In this document: positions 35,027-45,953 of the stretch, piece by piece
Layout: each line of letters opens with the position of its first letter
How positions within the stretch are numbered: the stretch's first letter is position 1
NCBI GenBank assembly: GCA_017853885.1
Contig: JAFMIR010000003.1
Span: 62,001 to 126,000, forward strand
Source of the DNA: Prosthecobacter sp.
GTDB taxonomy: Bacteria; Verrucomicrobiota; Verrucomicrobiia; Verrucomicrobiales; Verrucomicrobiaceae
DNA: 64,000 bases
Reading direction: 5' to 3'
Notes under the pieces: model-generated
Database searches by the model: none
Told to the model about the DNA's origin: nothing
What the model saw: the letters and a program-made list of their open reading frames with translations, nothing else
Position numbers and translations under genes: made by a program

Positions 35027-36655
35027 TCATTTGGCGAGTTCGATGACTTTGTAACAACGGTGCTCCAAGAGCGAGGGCCGCATGTTTTTGACCTCGGGTC
35101 GCTTTAGGTGCGGATGCACATACCAGTATACGGGCAGGACGGGCACTTCGTTGAGCATGAGCGTCTCCGCTTGCTTTAAAATGGCCAAGCGTTTGACGGG
35201 ATCGCCTTCGAGGAAACTTTGTTGGATGAGCGCATCATAAGGAGGGCTGCTCCATCCAGTGTTGTTGTTGCCATCGCCGGTCTGCCAAAGGGAAAGAAAA
35301 GTGGAGGGATCAAGGTAATCGCCCACCCAACCGGATCGGCTGACGTCATAGTTAAGGCTGCGTTGGGACTCAAGGTACACGCCCCAGTCTTGGTTCAACA
35401 CGCCGGCCGGGATCTGGAGGTGTGTCTTCCACATCGCCTGTACCGCCTCGGCGAGCGTGCGATGTGATTCGCTGGTGTTGATGAGGATTTCAAAGGGCGG
35501 GAAGCCTTTGCCATCGGGGTAGCCCGCCTCGGCCAGAAGGCGGCGCGCCTCTGTCGGATCGAACTTCATGATGTCAGGTGTCTGGTAGTCCTTCGCGGTG
35601 CCTGGCGGGGTGAGGCCAGTGGCCGGTTTCTGGCCGCCGCGCAGCACGTTTTTCACGATACTTTCCCGGTCAATCGCCAAGGCAAGCGCCTTGCGCACGC
35701 GGACATCATTGAAAGGTTTCCTCGTCACGTTGCAGCGGTAGAAATAGACGCTGAGCAGGGGGTCGGCGTGAAACAGCGGTGATTTGTGAGCGATGTAACC
35801 GGGGATCTTCGATAGCGGCGCAACCTGCGTGACATGAAGCTGACCATCGAGAAAGGCACGCTCCTCGGTCGAATCACTGCTGATGGGGACAAACACCATG
35901 CCATTGAGCTTCACGGTGGCGGCATCCCAGTAGTGAGGATTGCGCTCGACCTCGAGATTCTGGTTCACACGCCAGCTTTTGAGCTGGAAGGCTCCATTGC
36001 TGACGAGGTTTTCTGCTCGTGTCCATTTCGTGTTCCGCTGGTCCATCGTGCCATGCTTTTCGATGACATGCCTAGGCACCGGGAACCACGAATAGTGCTT
36101 CAGCATGCTGGGCAGATATGGCGCGGGACCCTTGAGCGTAAGACGCAGCGTGTAATCATCAACTGCCTTCACGCCTACTTGGCTGAAGTCACGGATTTTG
36201 CCGGTGTGATACGCCTCGGCATTCAATAGCGGGTAGAGCATGCTGGCATAATCAGCACCAAGCTTTGCCGTCAGGATGCGCTGATAGGCGTAAATGAAAT
36301 CTTGAGCCGTCAGTGGTGTGCCATCGCTCCATTTGCCCTTGGGCTGGAGCTGGAAGGTCCACGTGGTGAAGTTTTCATGTGTCCACGAGGACGCAGCACC
36401 GGGTGAATCGGCATCTGGATCTTCTGTGCCAGGAGCCACGAGACCTTCGAAGATGGAGTGGAAAATCAGGTGCTCCGGTTGGCCGGTGGCGAGATGCGGA
36501 TCAAGTGTGGCGGGTTCCGAGCCGTTCCCGAGTAGCAGAATGCCCGCCTTCGTCGCCTCTTCCACTCGTGACGGGCGATGTGTCCGGATGTGATGAAACC
36601 ACATCACGCCGATCCCGAGGGCGGCGAGCAAAAAGAAGCGGATGATCCAGCGCAT
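35027..36655 (-). CDS. oppA: OppA-type peptide-binding protein (SBP_bac_5), copy 2
   Basis: A 542-residue extracytoplasmic binding protein anchored by an N-terminal hydrophobic segment (MRWIIRFFLLAALGIGVMW) with no lipobox. Family 5 features are NGSEPATLDPHLATGQPE, GKWSDGTPLTAQDFIYAYQR and GWVGDYLDPSTFLSLW. It lies downstream of oppB-oppC but is separated from them by a small secreted-protein gene and a terminator, so it may have its own promoter. No ATPase genes (oppD/oppF) are present. ATG 36667 is an alternative start. Confidence 0.9.
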   Translation of the reverse strand: MRWIIRFFLLAALGIGVMWFHHIRTHRPSRVEEATKAGILLLGNGSEPATLDPHLATGQPEHLIFHSIFEGLVAPGTEDPDADSPGAASSWTHENFTTWTFQLQPKGKWSDGTPLTAQDFIYAYQRILTAKLGADYASMLYPLLNAEAYHTGKIRDFSQVGVKAVDDYTLRLTLKGPAPYLPSMLKHYSWFPVPRHVIEKHGTMDQRNTKWTRAENLVSNGAFQLKSWRVNQNLEVERNPHYWDAATVKLNGMVFVPISSDSTEERAFLDGQLHVTQVAPLSKIPGYIAHKSPLFHADPLLSVYFYRCNVTRKPFNDVRVRKALALAIDRESIVKNVLRGGQKPATGLTPPGTAKDYQTPDIMKFDPTEARRLLAEAGYPDGKGFPPFEILINTSESHRTLAEAVQAMWKTHLQIPAGVLNQDWGVYLESQRSLNYDVSRSGWVGDYLDPSTFLSLWQTGDGNNNTGWSSPPYDALIQQSFLEGDPVKRLAILKQAETLMLNEVPVLPVYWYVHPHLKRPEVKNMRPSLLEHRCYKVIELAK

Positions 36656-36690
36656 GCAGGCAAACATGGCACGCGGTCAGGCGGGCTAAA

Positions 36691-36705
36691 GCCCGAACTA
36701 CGAAC
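36691..36705. repeat. Short palindrome of the GGGCTAAAGCCC type
   Basis: CGGGCT and AGCCCG arms with a 2-nt centre lie between oppA and the small secreted gene. It may be a dispersed REP-like element; only one copy was noticed in this window. Confidence 0.3.
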
Positions 36706-36737
36706 AAAAAAGGACCCACTCGTGCCGGAGCGGGTCC
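36706..36737 (-). terminator. Intrinsic terminator after the Cys-rich secreted protein gene
   Basis: GGACCC (36712-36717) pairs with GGGTCC (36732-36737), extended by CTC/GAG across one mismatch. On the minus strand this is followed by a T-run (complement of the A-run at 36706-36711). It separates the small gene at 36770 from oppA downstream. Confidence 0.7.
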
Positions 36738-36769
36738 GTATGAATTTTCAGATCTCTTTTTGCGCGCAG

Positions 36770-37111
36770 CTACCTGCAGAAGCCAAAGCTGAAACGGATG
36801 CCTGAGCGGGGACGGGTGTAGATCCCCCCAGTGGGTGGGCAGTTATGATGGCCGTGGTAGCCATATCCATACGATGAGCGGGGATTACAGATGGCGCAGC
36901 TGTGCGGTGCCCGCATGGTGATCCACCGGCCCACCGGGTGACCGCAGCGGTCGTAGCCGACGACTTGATACACAGCGTAAACCGGTGTGCCGCAAGGCAT
37001 GTAGCTGACGATGTGCCGACTGCCATGGCAGAAAGGATCGGCTTTGGCAGTGGAGGGCGCTGCGCCGCCAAAGAGAGCGGTTGCGGCAAGGAGAGGTAGG
37101 AGGGTTTTCAT
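36770..37111 (-). CDS. Small secreted Cys/Gly-rich protein, unknown function
   Basis: A 113-residue protein with a signal peptide (about 1-24). The mature part has seven cysteines (C28, C40, C56, C72, C75, C91, C112) and a His/Gly/Tyr patch (YGYGYHGHHN). Disulfides or metal binding are likely. No known family is recognised. It is on the same strand as oppC (79 nt gap) and is followed by its own terminator. An overlapping frame (36748-37089) lacks a signal peptide and is less plausible. Confidence 0.6.
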   Translation of the reverse strand: MKTLLPLLAATALFGGAAPSTAKADPFCHGSRHIVSYMPCGTPVYAVYQVVGYDRCGHPVGRWITMRAPHSCAICNPRSSYGYGYHGHHNCPPTGGIYTRPRSGIRFSFGFCR

Positions 37112-37190
37112 GGCGTGGGCGGAATGCTTGATTCTGCTGCCTGTGACGAATCCTCTTGAGGCCTATTCAGGCTCATTCGAAAAACCTCGC

Positions 37191-38060
37191 TTATTCTTGC
37201 GCTGTCGATTTGGGATCAAAGGCATCACGCAGACCATCGCCGAGGATGTTCAGTGCCAGTAGCGTGCAGATGAAGAAGAGTCCGGGATAGAGCAACAGCC
37301 AAGGATAGGTTTGCATCACCTGCGAGCCATCGCCGAGGAGCACCCCCCAGCTTGCGTTGGGTGGTTGGATGCCGAGGCCAAGAAAGCTCAGGGTGGCCTC
37401 CAGCAGCATCACGCCTGGCACGGTGAGGCTGGTGTAGATGATGACAGGGCCGATCACGTTTGGCAGTAGGTGCTTGCGCACGATGTGCCCGAAGCTCGCA
37501 CCGCTTGCTTTGGCAGCAGTGACGAATTCGAGGTTCTTCAGCGCCAGAACCTGCCCACGAACCACGCGTGCCATCGTCAACCATTCCACCGCGCCGATGG
37601 CCACAAAGATGAGCCAGAACTGCCGTCCAAAGACCACCATGAGCAGGATGACGAAGTTGATGAAGGGGAAAGCATAGAGGATGTCCACCACGCGCATCAT
37701 GGCTGCATCCACCCGACCTCCGGCTAGGCCGCTGATCAGGCCATATGCCACGCCAATGCATGCGGCGACGAGCGTGGCGAGCAATCCGACCGCCAGCGAG
37801 ACACGTCCACCATGTAGGATGCGCGTGAGCATGTCACGCCCCAGTGTGTCCGTGCCGAGCCAGTGTGCTGAGGAGGCATCCACTGCCTTCAATTCAAGGT
37901 TTTGAGCATCTTGGGCGTAAGGCGACACCAGCGGCCCGAAGACACACATCACGATCAAAAGGATCAAAAACCCAAGGGCGGCCGCATTCAGCCGGTGACG
38001 GCCAAAGCGCCTCCAAGCTGCCTGCATCGGCGAAAGGCTTTGGGAAGCACTTGGATTCAT
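37191..38060 (-). CDS. oppC: Oligopeptide/dipeptide ABC transporter permease (OppC-like)
   Basis: A 289-residue inner-membrane permease with six predicted helices. It has the OppC N-terminal region (WRRFGRHRLNAAALGFLIL), an HWLGTDTLGRDMLTRILHG segment and the EAA coupling loop (AAKASGASFGHIVRKHLLPN). The ATG at 38060 overlaps the oppB stop by 4 nt (ATGA); the frame opens earlier at 38090. It forms the channel with OppB. Confidence 0.93.
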   Translation of the reverse strand: MNPSASQSLSPMQAAWRRFGRHRLNAAALGFLILLIVMCVFGPLVSPYAQDAQNLELKAVDASSAHWLGTDTLGRDMLTRILHGGRVSLAVGLLATLVAACIGVAYGLISGLAGGRVDAAMMRVVDILYAFPFINFVILLMVVFGRQFWLIFVAIGAVEWLTMARVVRGQVLALKNLEFVTAAKASGASFGHIVRKHLLPNVIGPVIIYTSLTVPGVMLLEATLSFLGLGIQPPNASWGVLLGDGSQVMQTYPWLLLYPGLFFICTLLALNILGDGLRDAFDPKSTAQE

Positions 38061-38977
38061 GCGTGGAGACGGATGCGCGGGTTCAGCCATGCCTGCACGA
38101 GGTCCACGAGGAGATTGAAGAGCACGATGAGCGAGGCGTAAAAGACGGAAATGGCAATTGCGAGGTTCATGTCGCGATTGATGGCGGACGCGATGAAAAA
38201 CTGACCGAGACCGGGAAGTTGAAACACGGCTTCTACGATGATGCTACCAGTGAGTAGGCCCGCTGCTGCGGGGCCGAGGAAGTTCAGCACGGGCAGGCAG
38301 GCGAGCTTCAGCGCATGCAGAAACACCACGGAGGCCTCGCTGGCACCTTTCGCCCTCGCGGTGCGCACAAACTCCAGCGCCAGTGTTTCGCGCAAGCCGC
38401 CACGCGTGAGGCGGGCGATCTGGGCGCTGTAAATGAGGCCGAGGGTCAGAGCTGGCATCACCACATCAGAGGCCTCATACCAGCCGGAAGCATTGAACCA
38501 GCGCAGCTTCAAGCCCAGCAGCATGGCGATCACCGGGCCGAGGATCATGCTCGGCGTGCAGATGCCCAAGGTGGCCGCCAGCATGGTGGCGCGGTCTTCG
38601 AGGGTGTTAGGCCTCATCGCTGCATAAGCCCCCAGTGGCACTCCTAGCCCCAATGCGATCATCAGCGCGGTCAAGCCGACTGCTGCTGAGACAGGAAAGC
38701 CAGAGGCGATGATTTCGTCCACTCCACGACCTTTAAAGTGAAATGACTCTGGCAGATCGAGTGTCACATAATGAGCGATTTGAAGACCTAGCTGAACATA
38801 CCAAGGTTTGTCCAAGCCGAGGTAGGCACGCTGTGCGGCGATGGCCTCCGGCGAGGCATTTTTCTCACTTTGAATCGGCCCGCCCGGCAGCAGGCGCGAA
38901 AGCGCAAAGGTGATGGTGATCACCGCAAGGATCACGAGAATGCCTTGGAGTAGGCGGCTCAGCAGAAAACGGATCAT
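38057..38977 (-). CDS. oppB: Oligopeptide/dipeptide ABC transporter permease (OppB-like)
   Basis: A 306-residue inner-membrane permease with six predicted helices. It has an OppB-type start (MIRFLLSRLLQGILVILAV) and an EAA loop (TARAKGASEASVVFLHALK). It overlaps both neighbours by 4 nt (creatininase upstream and oppC downstream), so the three genes are almost certainly one operon. No ATPase is encoded in the window. Confidence 0.93.
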   Translation of the reverse strand: MIRFLLSRLLQGILVILAVITITFALSRLLPGGPIQSEKNASPEAIAAQRAYLGLDKPWYVQLGLQIAHYVTLDLPESFHFKGRGVDEIIASGFPVSAAVGLTALMIALGLGVPLGAYAAMRPNTLEDRATMLAATLGICTPSMILGPVIAMLLGLKLRWFNASGWYEASDVVMPALTLGLIYSAQIARLTRGGLRETLALEFVRTARAKGASEASVVFLHALKLACLPVLNFLGPAAAGLLTGSIIVEAVFQLPGLGQFFIASAINRDMNLAIAISVFYASLIVLFNLLVDLVQAWLNPRIRLHA

Positions 38978-39750
38978 TTCGACCTCTCGTAAAGATCTGA
39001 AATGTCCGTGTGGGCAAGTTCCACAAGATAGGAGCCAATTTTTGCACCGAGGGCTTCGAGGTAGCGCTTGCCTTTCTCGACACTGGCGTGCCGCGGATCG
39101 CCGCTGCCGGTGTCATTGGTAGCTTTCAGCCAGTCACGCTGCGCCCAAGCCCATTTTTCGTTGATGGCCTTCAACTTCCAGCGGTTGTCGCTGCCGTCCC
39201 CCCATTCACTCTTTGGCAGCACGAGGTTCGGATGAAGGTGGAGAATGAGGCTGGTCTCGCGTTCATCGGCGTGATCACCGACAATTTGGAAGATGTCATC
39301 GCCCCGTACGGCATTGAACCAATTCACGATACTGAGAAACATCTTGGGATGTTTTGCCTGCAGTTCGCGCAGCATCTGACGGAAATCGTTGCCGCCGTGG
39401 CCGTTCATGATGACGAATTTCTTTATACCCACCCCTTCGAGGCTCGCGATGACGTCTTCCAGCACGAGCAGCTGAGTGCTCGGGTTCATATTGATGCAGA
39501 ATGGAATCTCGAGCTGCCCGGTCTGCACACCGAAGGGGATGTTGGGCAGGATGGCCACTTTTGCCCCGGCGTCCCAAGCCACGCGGCCGGCCTCAGCGGC
39601 GATGGCTTCGTTTTGGAGCGAGTCGGTGGCATAGGGCAGATGCCAGTTATGCGCCTCCGTGGCACCCATTGGCAGCACCGCCACCTCATACGGAGTAGCT
39701 TTGATGTGTTTCCAGTTTGTTTCAGCGATGATCCAAGGGCGTGGGCTCAT
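38974..39750 (-). CDS. Creatininase-family amidohydrolase
   Basis: A 258-residue metal-dependent hydrolase of the creatininase family: the VAVLPMGATEAHNWHLPYATD start with metal-binding E/H/D, NGHGGND loop, and DHADERETSLILHL. Members open cyclic amides such as creatinine or act on formamides in pterin/flavin and mycofactocin pathways. Being first in an operon with oppB and oppC suggests it processes an imported peptide-like or cyclic amide compound. Substrate inference is tentative. Confidence 0.85.
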   Translation of the reverse strand: MSPRPWIIAETNWKHIKATPYEVAVLPMGATEAHNWHLPYATDSLQNEAIAAEAGRVAWDAGAKVAILPNIPFGVQTGQLEIPFCINMNPSTQLLVLEDVIASLEGVGIKKFVIMNGHGGNDFRQMLRELQAKHPKMFLSIVNWFNAVRGDDIFQIVGDHADERETSLILHLHPNLVLPKSEWGDGSDNRWKLKAINEKWAWAQRDWLKATNDTGSGDPRHASVEKGKRYLEALGAKIGSYLVELAHTDISDLYERSK

Positions 39751-39773
39751 AAGTCGGAGGACGAGGTGGATTT

Positions 39774-40451
39774 TTATTTCTTCTCGTCCTTGAGCTTGCC
39801 CTTTTCTTCCAGCGTATGCTTGAACTTCTCAGCCTTCGGCGTCACAACGCCGCGGACGTAGCCTTGGTTCGGATTCCGCTCCTGGTAGTTTTGATGGTAC
39901 TCTTCGGCCGGGTAGAATTTTGTCAGTGGCACGATTTCTGTGGCGATGGGATCTTTGAACTTCGGCTGAAAGGCCGCCTTGGAGGCTTCAGCGATCTGTT
40001 TTTGCTCGGGGCTGGTGTAGAGGATAATAGAACGGTATTGGGTGCCGTAGTCGTTGCCTTGGTAAGGTGTTCCCTTGGGCACGAATTTGCCGTATGAGGT
40101 CACTTGGTCCTCCTTCGTGACGCTAGTCGGATCATGCGCATCCCAGAAAAGCTCGACTATATCCTTGAAGGTGGTGACGGCAGGATTGTATTCGATTTCG
40201 ATCACCTCGGCGTGGCCTGTCTTACCGGTGCAGATGTCCTCATATGTTGGGTTGGCCGTCTTGCCGCCTGCGTAACCACTGACGACCTTTTTCACCCCCT
40301 TAAGCATGAGATACTGGGCCTCGACGCACCAAAAACAGCCGCCGCCGATATAGGCTTTCTCCGTTTTGGTGGTGGGAGTTTCGGCGGCGGATGTGGGAAG
40401 GCTCATGGCGGTAAAGAAGACGGCGGTGAGTAGATGGACGAGGGATTTCAT
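39774..40451 (-). CDS. msrA: Peptide-methionine (S)-S-oxide reductase, exported
   Basis: A 225-residue MsrA that repairs methionine sulfoxide. The active-site GCFWC lies at C39-C42 in GGGCFWCVEA; further signatures are YAGGKTANPTYEDICTG and AQVTSYGK-like VTSYGKFVPKGTPYQGNDYG. An N-terminal signal peptide (about 1-22) places it in the periplasm. The frame extends to 40523; ATG 40451 gives the signal peptide. The C-terminus is lysine-rich. Confidence 0.94.
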   Translation of the reverse strand: MKSLVHLLTAVFFTAMSLPTSAAETPTTKTEKAYIGGGCFWCVEAQYLMLKGVKKVVSGYAGGKTANPTYEDICTGKTGHAEVIEIEYNPAVTTFKDIVELFWDAHDPTSVTKEDQVTSYGKFVPKGTPYQGNDYGTQYRSIILYTSPEQKQIAEASKAAFQPKFKDPIATEIVPLTKFYPAEEYHQNYQERNPNQGYVRGVVTPKAEKFKHTLEEKGKLKDEKK

Positions 40452-40523
40452 GGCGGTAACAATGGCGTGAGCATCATGCGTGGCATGGGATGGCAAACTT
40501 TCGCGGGAATTCCCACCCGGCAC

Positions 40524-41150
40524 TCATTTTTTCATCGGGATCGTCTTCCAGATCGTCCAGAGTTCCGGTGGCGCGGCGCTCCGATTCACTGGGCGGAGGT
40601 GCTGGACCTCGAAACCTCGGGAGTCGAGTTCCGCCATCCATTTGGCGATTTCCCGGCTCTCCTCGGCGCCACCTTCATGCCCAGGGTAAACAGCCAAGGT
40701 GAGGATGCCACCCGGTTTCATCAAATCGATGGCTTGCGCGAGTGCGGCGAGGGTGGTCTCCGTGCGGGTGATGCAGCTTTTGTCCGATCCGGGCAGGTAG
40801 CCGAGGTTGAACATGATTGCCGCGATCTGCCCGCGAAGCTCTGAAGGGAGTTTCTCACGCATGGTTTCGTGACCGGCGAGATACAGCGTGCTTGTTTCCG
40901 CAGGCACACGCTTCCTCGTCTCTTCCAGCGCGGTGGTCTGCACATCAAAGGCATGCACATGACCACCGGGTGACACACATTGGCTGAGGAACAGGGTGTC
41001 ATGGCCGTTTCCCATCGTTGCATCCACGACCACATCACCAGGCCTCAGACGATCGGCGAGGATGAGTTGGGCCCATCGCACGGACGAGGGCAGTCCGCCG
41101 GTGGGGCTGGCGAGGCTGGGCAGGGCAGGTGAGGAGACTGGCGTATTCAA
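40524..41150 (-). CDS. MnmM/YtqB-type SAM-dependent methyltransferase
   Basis: A 208-residue class I methyltransferase of the PF06962 family. VDATMGNGHDTLFLSQ is the SAM-binding motif and FNLGYLPGSDK the family hallmark. In B. subtilis and relatives this family methylates tRNA at the aminomethyl-thiouridine wobble base, so a tRNA-modifying role is likely but unproven. It overlaps the long-form start region of msrA upstream of ATG 40451 and is probably transcribed independently. Confidence 0.85.
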   Translation of the reverse strand: MNTPVSSPALPSLASPTGGLPSSVRWAQLILADRLRPGDVVVDATMGNGHDTLFLSQCVSPGGHVHAFDVQTTALEETRKRVPAETSTLYLAGHETMREKLPSELRGQIAAIMFNLGYLPGSDKSCITRTETTLAALAQAIDLMKPGGILTLAVYPGHEGGAEESREIAKWMAELDSRGFEVQHLRPVNRSAAPPELWTIWKTIPMKK

Positions 41151-41307
41151 AACGGGCGCAGATGAGTCGCGAATGGAAGAGGGATCGAGGATGGTGAGCA
41201 GCGGACAGGGTTTACGTGCCTGCTTTCACCCAGAGTTTGGCCCAGTATAGACAATCCGCGCCTGCACTGTGACGAGCGTTCATTTCCGATGGTGTTGGGA
41301 TTAACGG

Positions 41308-42489
41308 TTAGAGCTGGATCTGCATGGCTTGGGCCGCGCGATGCGCCTTGGCGCGGGCTTCGTTGATGTTGGCGGCACGGGCGAGCGTCACGGCCATGCG
41401 GCGTTGGCCACTGACGTTCGGTTTGCCGAAGAGCCGTACCTGCGTGTCAGGCTCCGCCAGCACTTTGTCGAGGCCACCGAAGCGCACCTGACTGGATTCG
41501 CCCTCGACGAGCACGGCACAGCTGGCGCTCGGGCCGTGTGGATGAATGTTGGGAATGGGAAGACCGAGAATGGCCCTCACATGCAACGCGAACTCGCTCA
41601 AGTCCTGAGAGATCAACGTGACGAGGCCGGTGTCGTGTGGGCGAGGCGAAACCTCGCTGAAGATGACATCATCACCTTTGATGAACATCTCCACGCCGAA
41701 GAGCCCGTGCCCACCGAGAGCGCCGGTGATGGCTCCGGCCATGTGCTCGGCGGCTTCTAGAGCCTTTTTCGACATCGGATGCGGTTGCCAGGACTCGCGG
41801 TAATCGCCCTTGATCTGCGTGTGGCCCACTGGTGAACAGAACGAGGTGCCACCAGCATGACGCACGGTGAGCATGGTGATCTCATAATCGAATTCGACGA
41901 AGCCCTCGACGATGACCTTGCCCTTGCCGGCACGGCCTCCCTCCTGCGCATATTTCCATGAATGCTCGATGTCGGACGCGGTTTTGACCACGCTCTGGCC
42001 TTTGCCGCTGCTGCTCATGATCGGTTTTACCACGCAGGGCATGCCGATTTTTTGAATGGCCGCACGGAACTCATCTTCGGTGCTAGCAAATACATAGGGC
42101 GAGGTCTTGAGGCCCAAGTCCTCAGCGGCAAGACGGCGGATTCCTTCGCGGTTCATCGTGAGTTTGGCCGCACGGGCCGTGGGAACGACATTCAGTCCTT
42201 GCGATTCGAGCTCGACAAGCGTGTCTGTGGCGATGGCCTCGATTTCCGGCACGATGAGCGAGGGATTTTCCACCTCGATCAGGCGGCGTAGGGCTTCGCC
42301 ATCGAGCATGGAGATCACATGGCTGCGGTGTGCCACCTGCATGGCTGGGGCGTTGGCATAGCGATCGACGGCGATCACCTCGCAGCCGAGGCGTTGCAGT
42401 TCGATGACGACTTCTTTGCCGAGTTCCCCGGAACCGAGGAGCATGACTTTGGTGGCGGTGGAGGAAAGCGGGGTGCCGATGGTGGCCAT
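41308..42489 (-). CDS. purT: Formate-dependent phosphoribosylglycinamide formyltransferase
   Basis: A 393-residue ATP-grasp enzyme that makes formyl-GAR from GAR, formate and ATP in purine synthesis. Features include the N-terminal [19 protein letters not shown], the ATP-binding [15 protein letters not shown] and [14 protein letters not shown] near the active site. The length is normal. It is divergent from comF, with a 55-nt shared upstream region. Confidence 0.96.
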   Translation of the reverse strand: MATIGTPLSSTATKVMLLGSGELGKEVVIELQRLGCEVIAVDRYANAPAMQVAHRSHVISMLDGEALRRLIEVENPSLIVPEIEAIATDTLVELESQGLNVVPTARAAKLTMNREGIRRLAAEDLGLKTSPYVFASTEDEFRAAIQKIGMPCVVKPIMSSSGKGQSVVKTASDIEHSWKYAQEGGRAGKGKVIVEGFVEFDYEITMLTVRHAGGTSFCSPVGHTQIKGDYRESWQPHPMSKKALEAAEHMAGAITGALGGHGLFGVEMFIKGDDVIFSEVSPRPHDTGLVTLISQDLSEFALHVRAILGLPIPNIHPHGPSASCAVLVEGESSQVRFGGLDKVLAEPDTQVRLFGKPNVSGQRRMAVTLARAANINEARAKAHRAAQAMQIQL

Positions 42490-42544
42490 GCAGGGATGTA
42501 GGCAGGGAGTTTGACGGCTTCAATTCGCATTTGAGAATGTCACC

Positions 42545-43363
42545 ATGTCCTACCCCGGCTCGCCACCTCCCTCCGCCCTATGGCGGTTGGCGCGGCCGTT
42601 GATGCGGGCGGCGGAGGGTTTGGTGTTTCCGCCTGTGTGCGTAGCGTGTGCGGAGCCGCTGCCGGCGATGGCGGAGCGGCATGAAGAGGCGAACTGGTTC
42701 TGCAAAGCCTGCCTCAATGCCATTGAACCCCAGCTACCGCCCTACTGCTCAAAGTGCGGCGAAATGTATGACGGATCCTTCACAAATACCTTCCGCTGCT
42801 CGAACTGCGAGGGCCTGACGCTCGAATTCGACTTTGCCGTGGCCGCCTGCGCCGCCCGTGGGCCTGTTCGAGAGCTGATTCACCGTTTCAAATATGGCCG
42901 GCGGCTGCATTTGAGAGCGTCTTTGGCTGTACTGTTATCCCGCGTGTTGGAAGAAGAGCGTTTGAGGAATGAAAATCTCTGCCAGTGGTTGCTTGTTCCC
43001 GTACCGCTGCATCCGGAGCGTGAATCAGACCGCGAGTTCAATCAAAGCTGGGAACTTTGTGTGCGGCTGGCTCAAATCACAGGTATCCCGGCCGCCCAAG
43101 TGCTCGAACGGATTTACCCGACGGTGAAACAGGCGCAGCTCAATCGGCGCCAGCGGCAGGAAAACCTTCGCGGCGCTTTTCGAATGAGGCAGGCCCGCTG
43201 GTGGCAGAGACAGGCGTCTGCTCCCCCAGATATCCAAGGGCGAAAAATCCTTTTGGTGGACGATGTTTTGACCACTGGCAGCACCACCAGCGAATGTGCT
43301 CGTGTGCTCAAGAATCACGGTGGGGCCGAAAAAGTGGTGGTCATCACCGTGGCACGCGGCTAG
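42545..43363 (+). CDS. comF: ComF family phosphoribosyltransferase-like protein
   Basis: A 272-residue cytoplasmic protein with an N-terminal four-Cys-pair zinc module (PPVCVACAEP, FCKACL, YCSKC, RCSNC) and a C-terminal phosphoribosyltransferase fold with the PRPP loop ILLVDDVLTTGSTTSECA. ComF is required for DNA uptake and recombination during transformation. No other competence gene is next to it; accD follows 154 nt downstream. Confidence 0.93.
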   Translation: MSYPGSPPPSALWRLARPLMRAAEGLVFPPVCVACAEPLPAMAERHEEANWFCKACLNAIEPQLPPYCSKCGEMYDGSFTNTFRCSNCEGLTLEFDFAVAACAARGPVRELIHRFKYGRRLHLRASLAVLLSRVLEEERLRNENLCQWLLVPVPLHPERESDREFNQSWELCVRLAQITGIPAAQVLERIYPTVKQAQLNRRQRQENLRGAFRMRQARWWQRQASAPPDIQGRKILLVDDVLTTGSTTSECARVLKNHGGAEKVVVITVARG

Positions 43364-43517
43364 CATCTCCTTCCGCGACCGGCTGAGGGCTGGTCCTGTC
43401 CTGTGCGTTGGATGTGGGGTGCGCCTCCCGTCCGCTCCCGCGAGTGCCATTTCGGGGAGAGCCGCTCAAGACGGGCCCGCCACGTTGGATTCGCTTGAAC
43501 GCCAAAAACCAAGCACC

Positions 43518-44348
43518 ATGGGATTTTTCAAAAAACGCAGCGTCGATGAGCTCGGCGAGAAGAAGAAAGACATGCCGGAGGGCCTTTGGACGAAGTGTCC
43601 CTCATGCAACGAGAGCCTCTTTGAGGACGCATTGACCAAAAACCTCCGCGTCTGTACCCACTGCGGCTATCACTTCACCATCAGCAGCACTGAGCGTCTT
43701 GCTAGCCTCGTGGACGAGGGCAGCTTTCAGGAGATGGATGCCAAGCTCGACAGCGTTAATGCCCTCGGATTCAAAGGCTACCTCGACAAAGTGAAGGCCT
43801 ACCAGAGCAAGACAGGTCTCGGCGAGGCTGTCGTGACCGGCCGGGCAAAAATTGAATCCCTTCCCGTCCTGCTTGCTGTCATGGACTTCCGCTTTCTCGG
43901 TGCCTCGATGGGTAGCGTGGTGGGCGAAAAGATCACCCGCGCCATCGAGTCAGCCACTGCGGAGCGCAAGCCCGTCATCGTCTTCTCCGCCTCTGGCGGT
44001 GCCCGCATGCATGAGGGCATCCTCAGTCTCATGCAGATGGCGAAAACCAGCGGCGCCCTCGCCCGCCATGCCGAAGCTCGCCTGCCTTACATCTCCGTAC
44101 TCACCCATCCGACCACTGGTGGTGTCACCGCCAGCTTCGCGACCCTTGGTGATCTCATCATTGCCGAGCCCAAGTGCATGATCGGATTCGCTGGCCCTCG
44201 CGTGGTGAAGGAAACCACCCACGCCGACCTTCCGCCTGGCTTCCAGACCGCCGAATTCATGCTCCAGCATGGCCTTGTGGACATGATCGTCGAGCGCAAA
44301 GACATGCGTGCCACACTGGCGAAGGTGTTGCGATATATGATGAAGTAA
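43518..44348 (+). CDS. accD: Acetyl-CoA carboxylase carboxyltransferase, beta subunit
   Basis: A 276-residue subunit that transfers CO2 from biotin to acetyl-CoA, the first step of fatty-acid synthesis. A zinc ribbon is visible (C27, C30, C46, C49 in CPSC and CTHC), then a crotonase-like domain with MDFRFLGASMGSVVGEKI, SGGARMHEG and TTGGVTASFATLGD. ATG 43518 is followed by the conserved MGFFKK; the longer frame from 43296 overlaps comF. Confidence 0.96.
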   Translation: MGFFKKRSVDELGEKKKDMPEGLWTKCPSCNESLFEDALTKNLRVCTHCGYHFTISSTERLASLVDEGSFQEMDAKLDSVNALGFKGYLDKVKAYQSKTGLGEAVVTGRAKIESLPVLLAVMDFRFLGASMGSVVGEKITRAIESATAERKPVIVFSASGGARMHEGILSLMQMAKTSGALARHAEARLPYISVLTHPTTGGVTASFATLGDLIIAEPKCMIGFAGPRVVKETTHADLPPGFQTAEFMLQHGLVDMIVERKDMRATLAKVLRYMMK

Positions 44349-44419
44349 AGGTGCCAAGCCCCTTCACTTGCGCTTTCCACTGCATCGGCGAGACTCCGCG
44401 CCCTTTTTCCGGCCTGTAG

Positions 44420-45915
<1,496 letters not shown>

Positions 45916-45953
45916 TCCCTGCCGAGTCTGCACTCCACCAGCCTTTTCCAACC

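Noticed and set aside
36748..37089. Alternative frame over the small secreted-protein gene
   Set aside because: It is also 113 codons long but lacks a signal peptide; the frame at 36770-37111 has a clear one and a cysteine pattern.
35027..39750. Complete oligopeptide ABC transporter
   Set aside because: The ATPase subunits are missing from the window, so only permeases and binding protein can be claimed.
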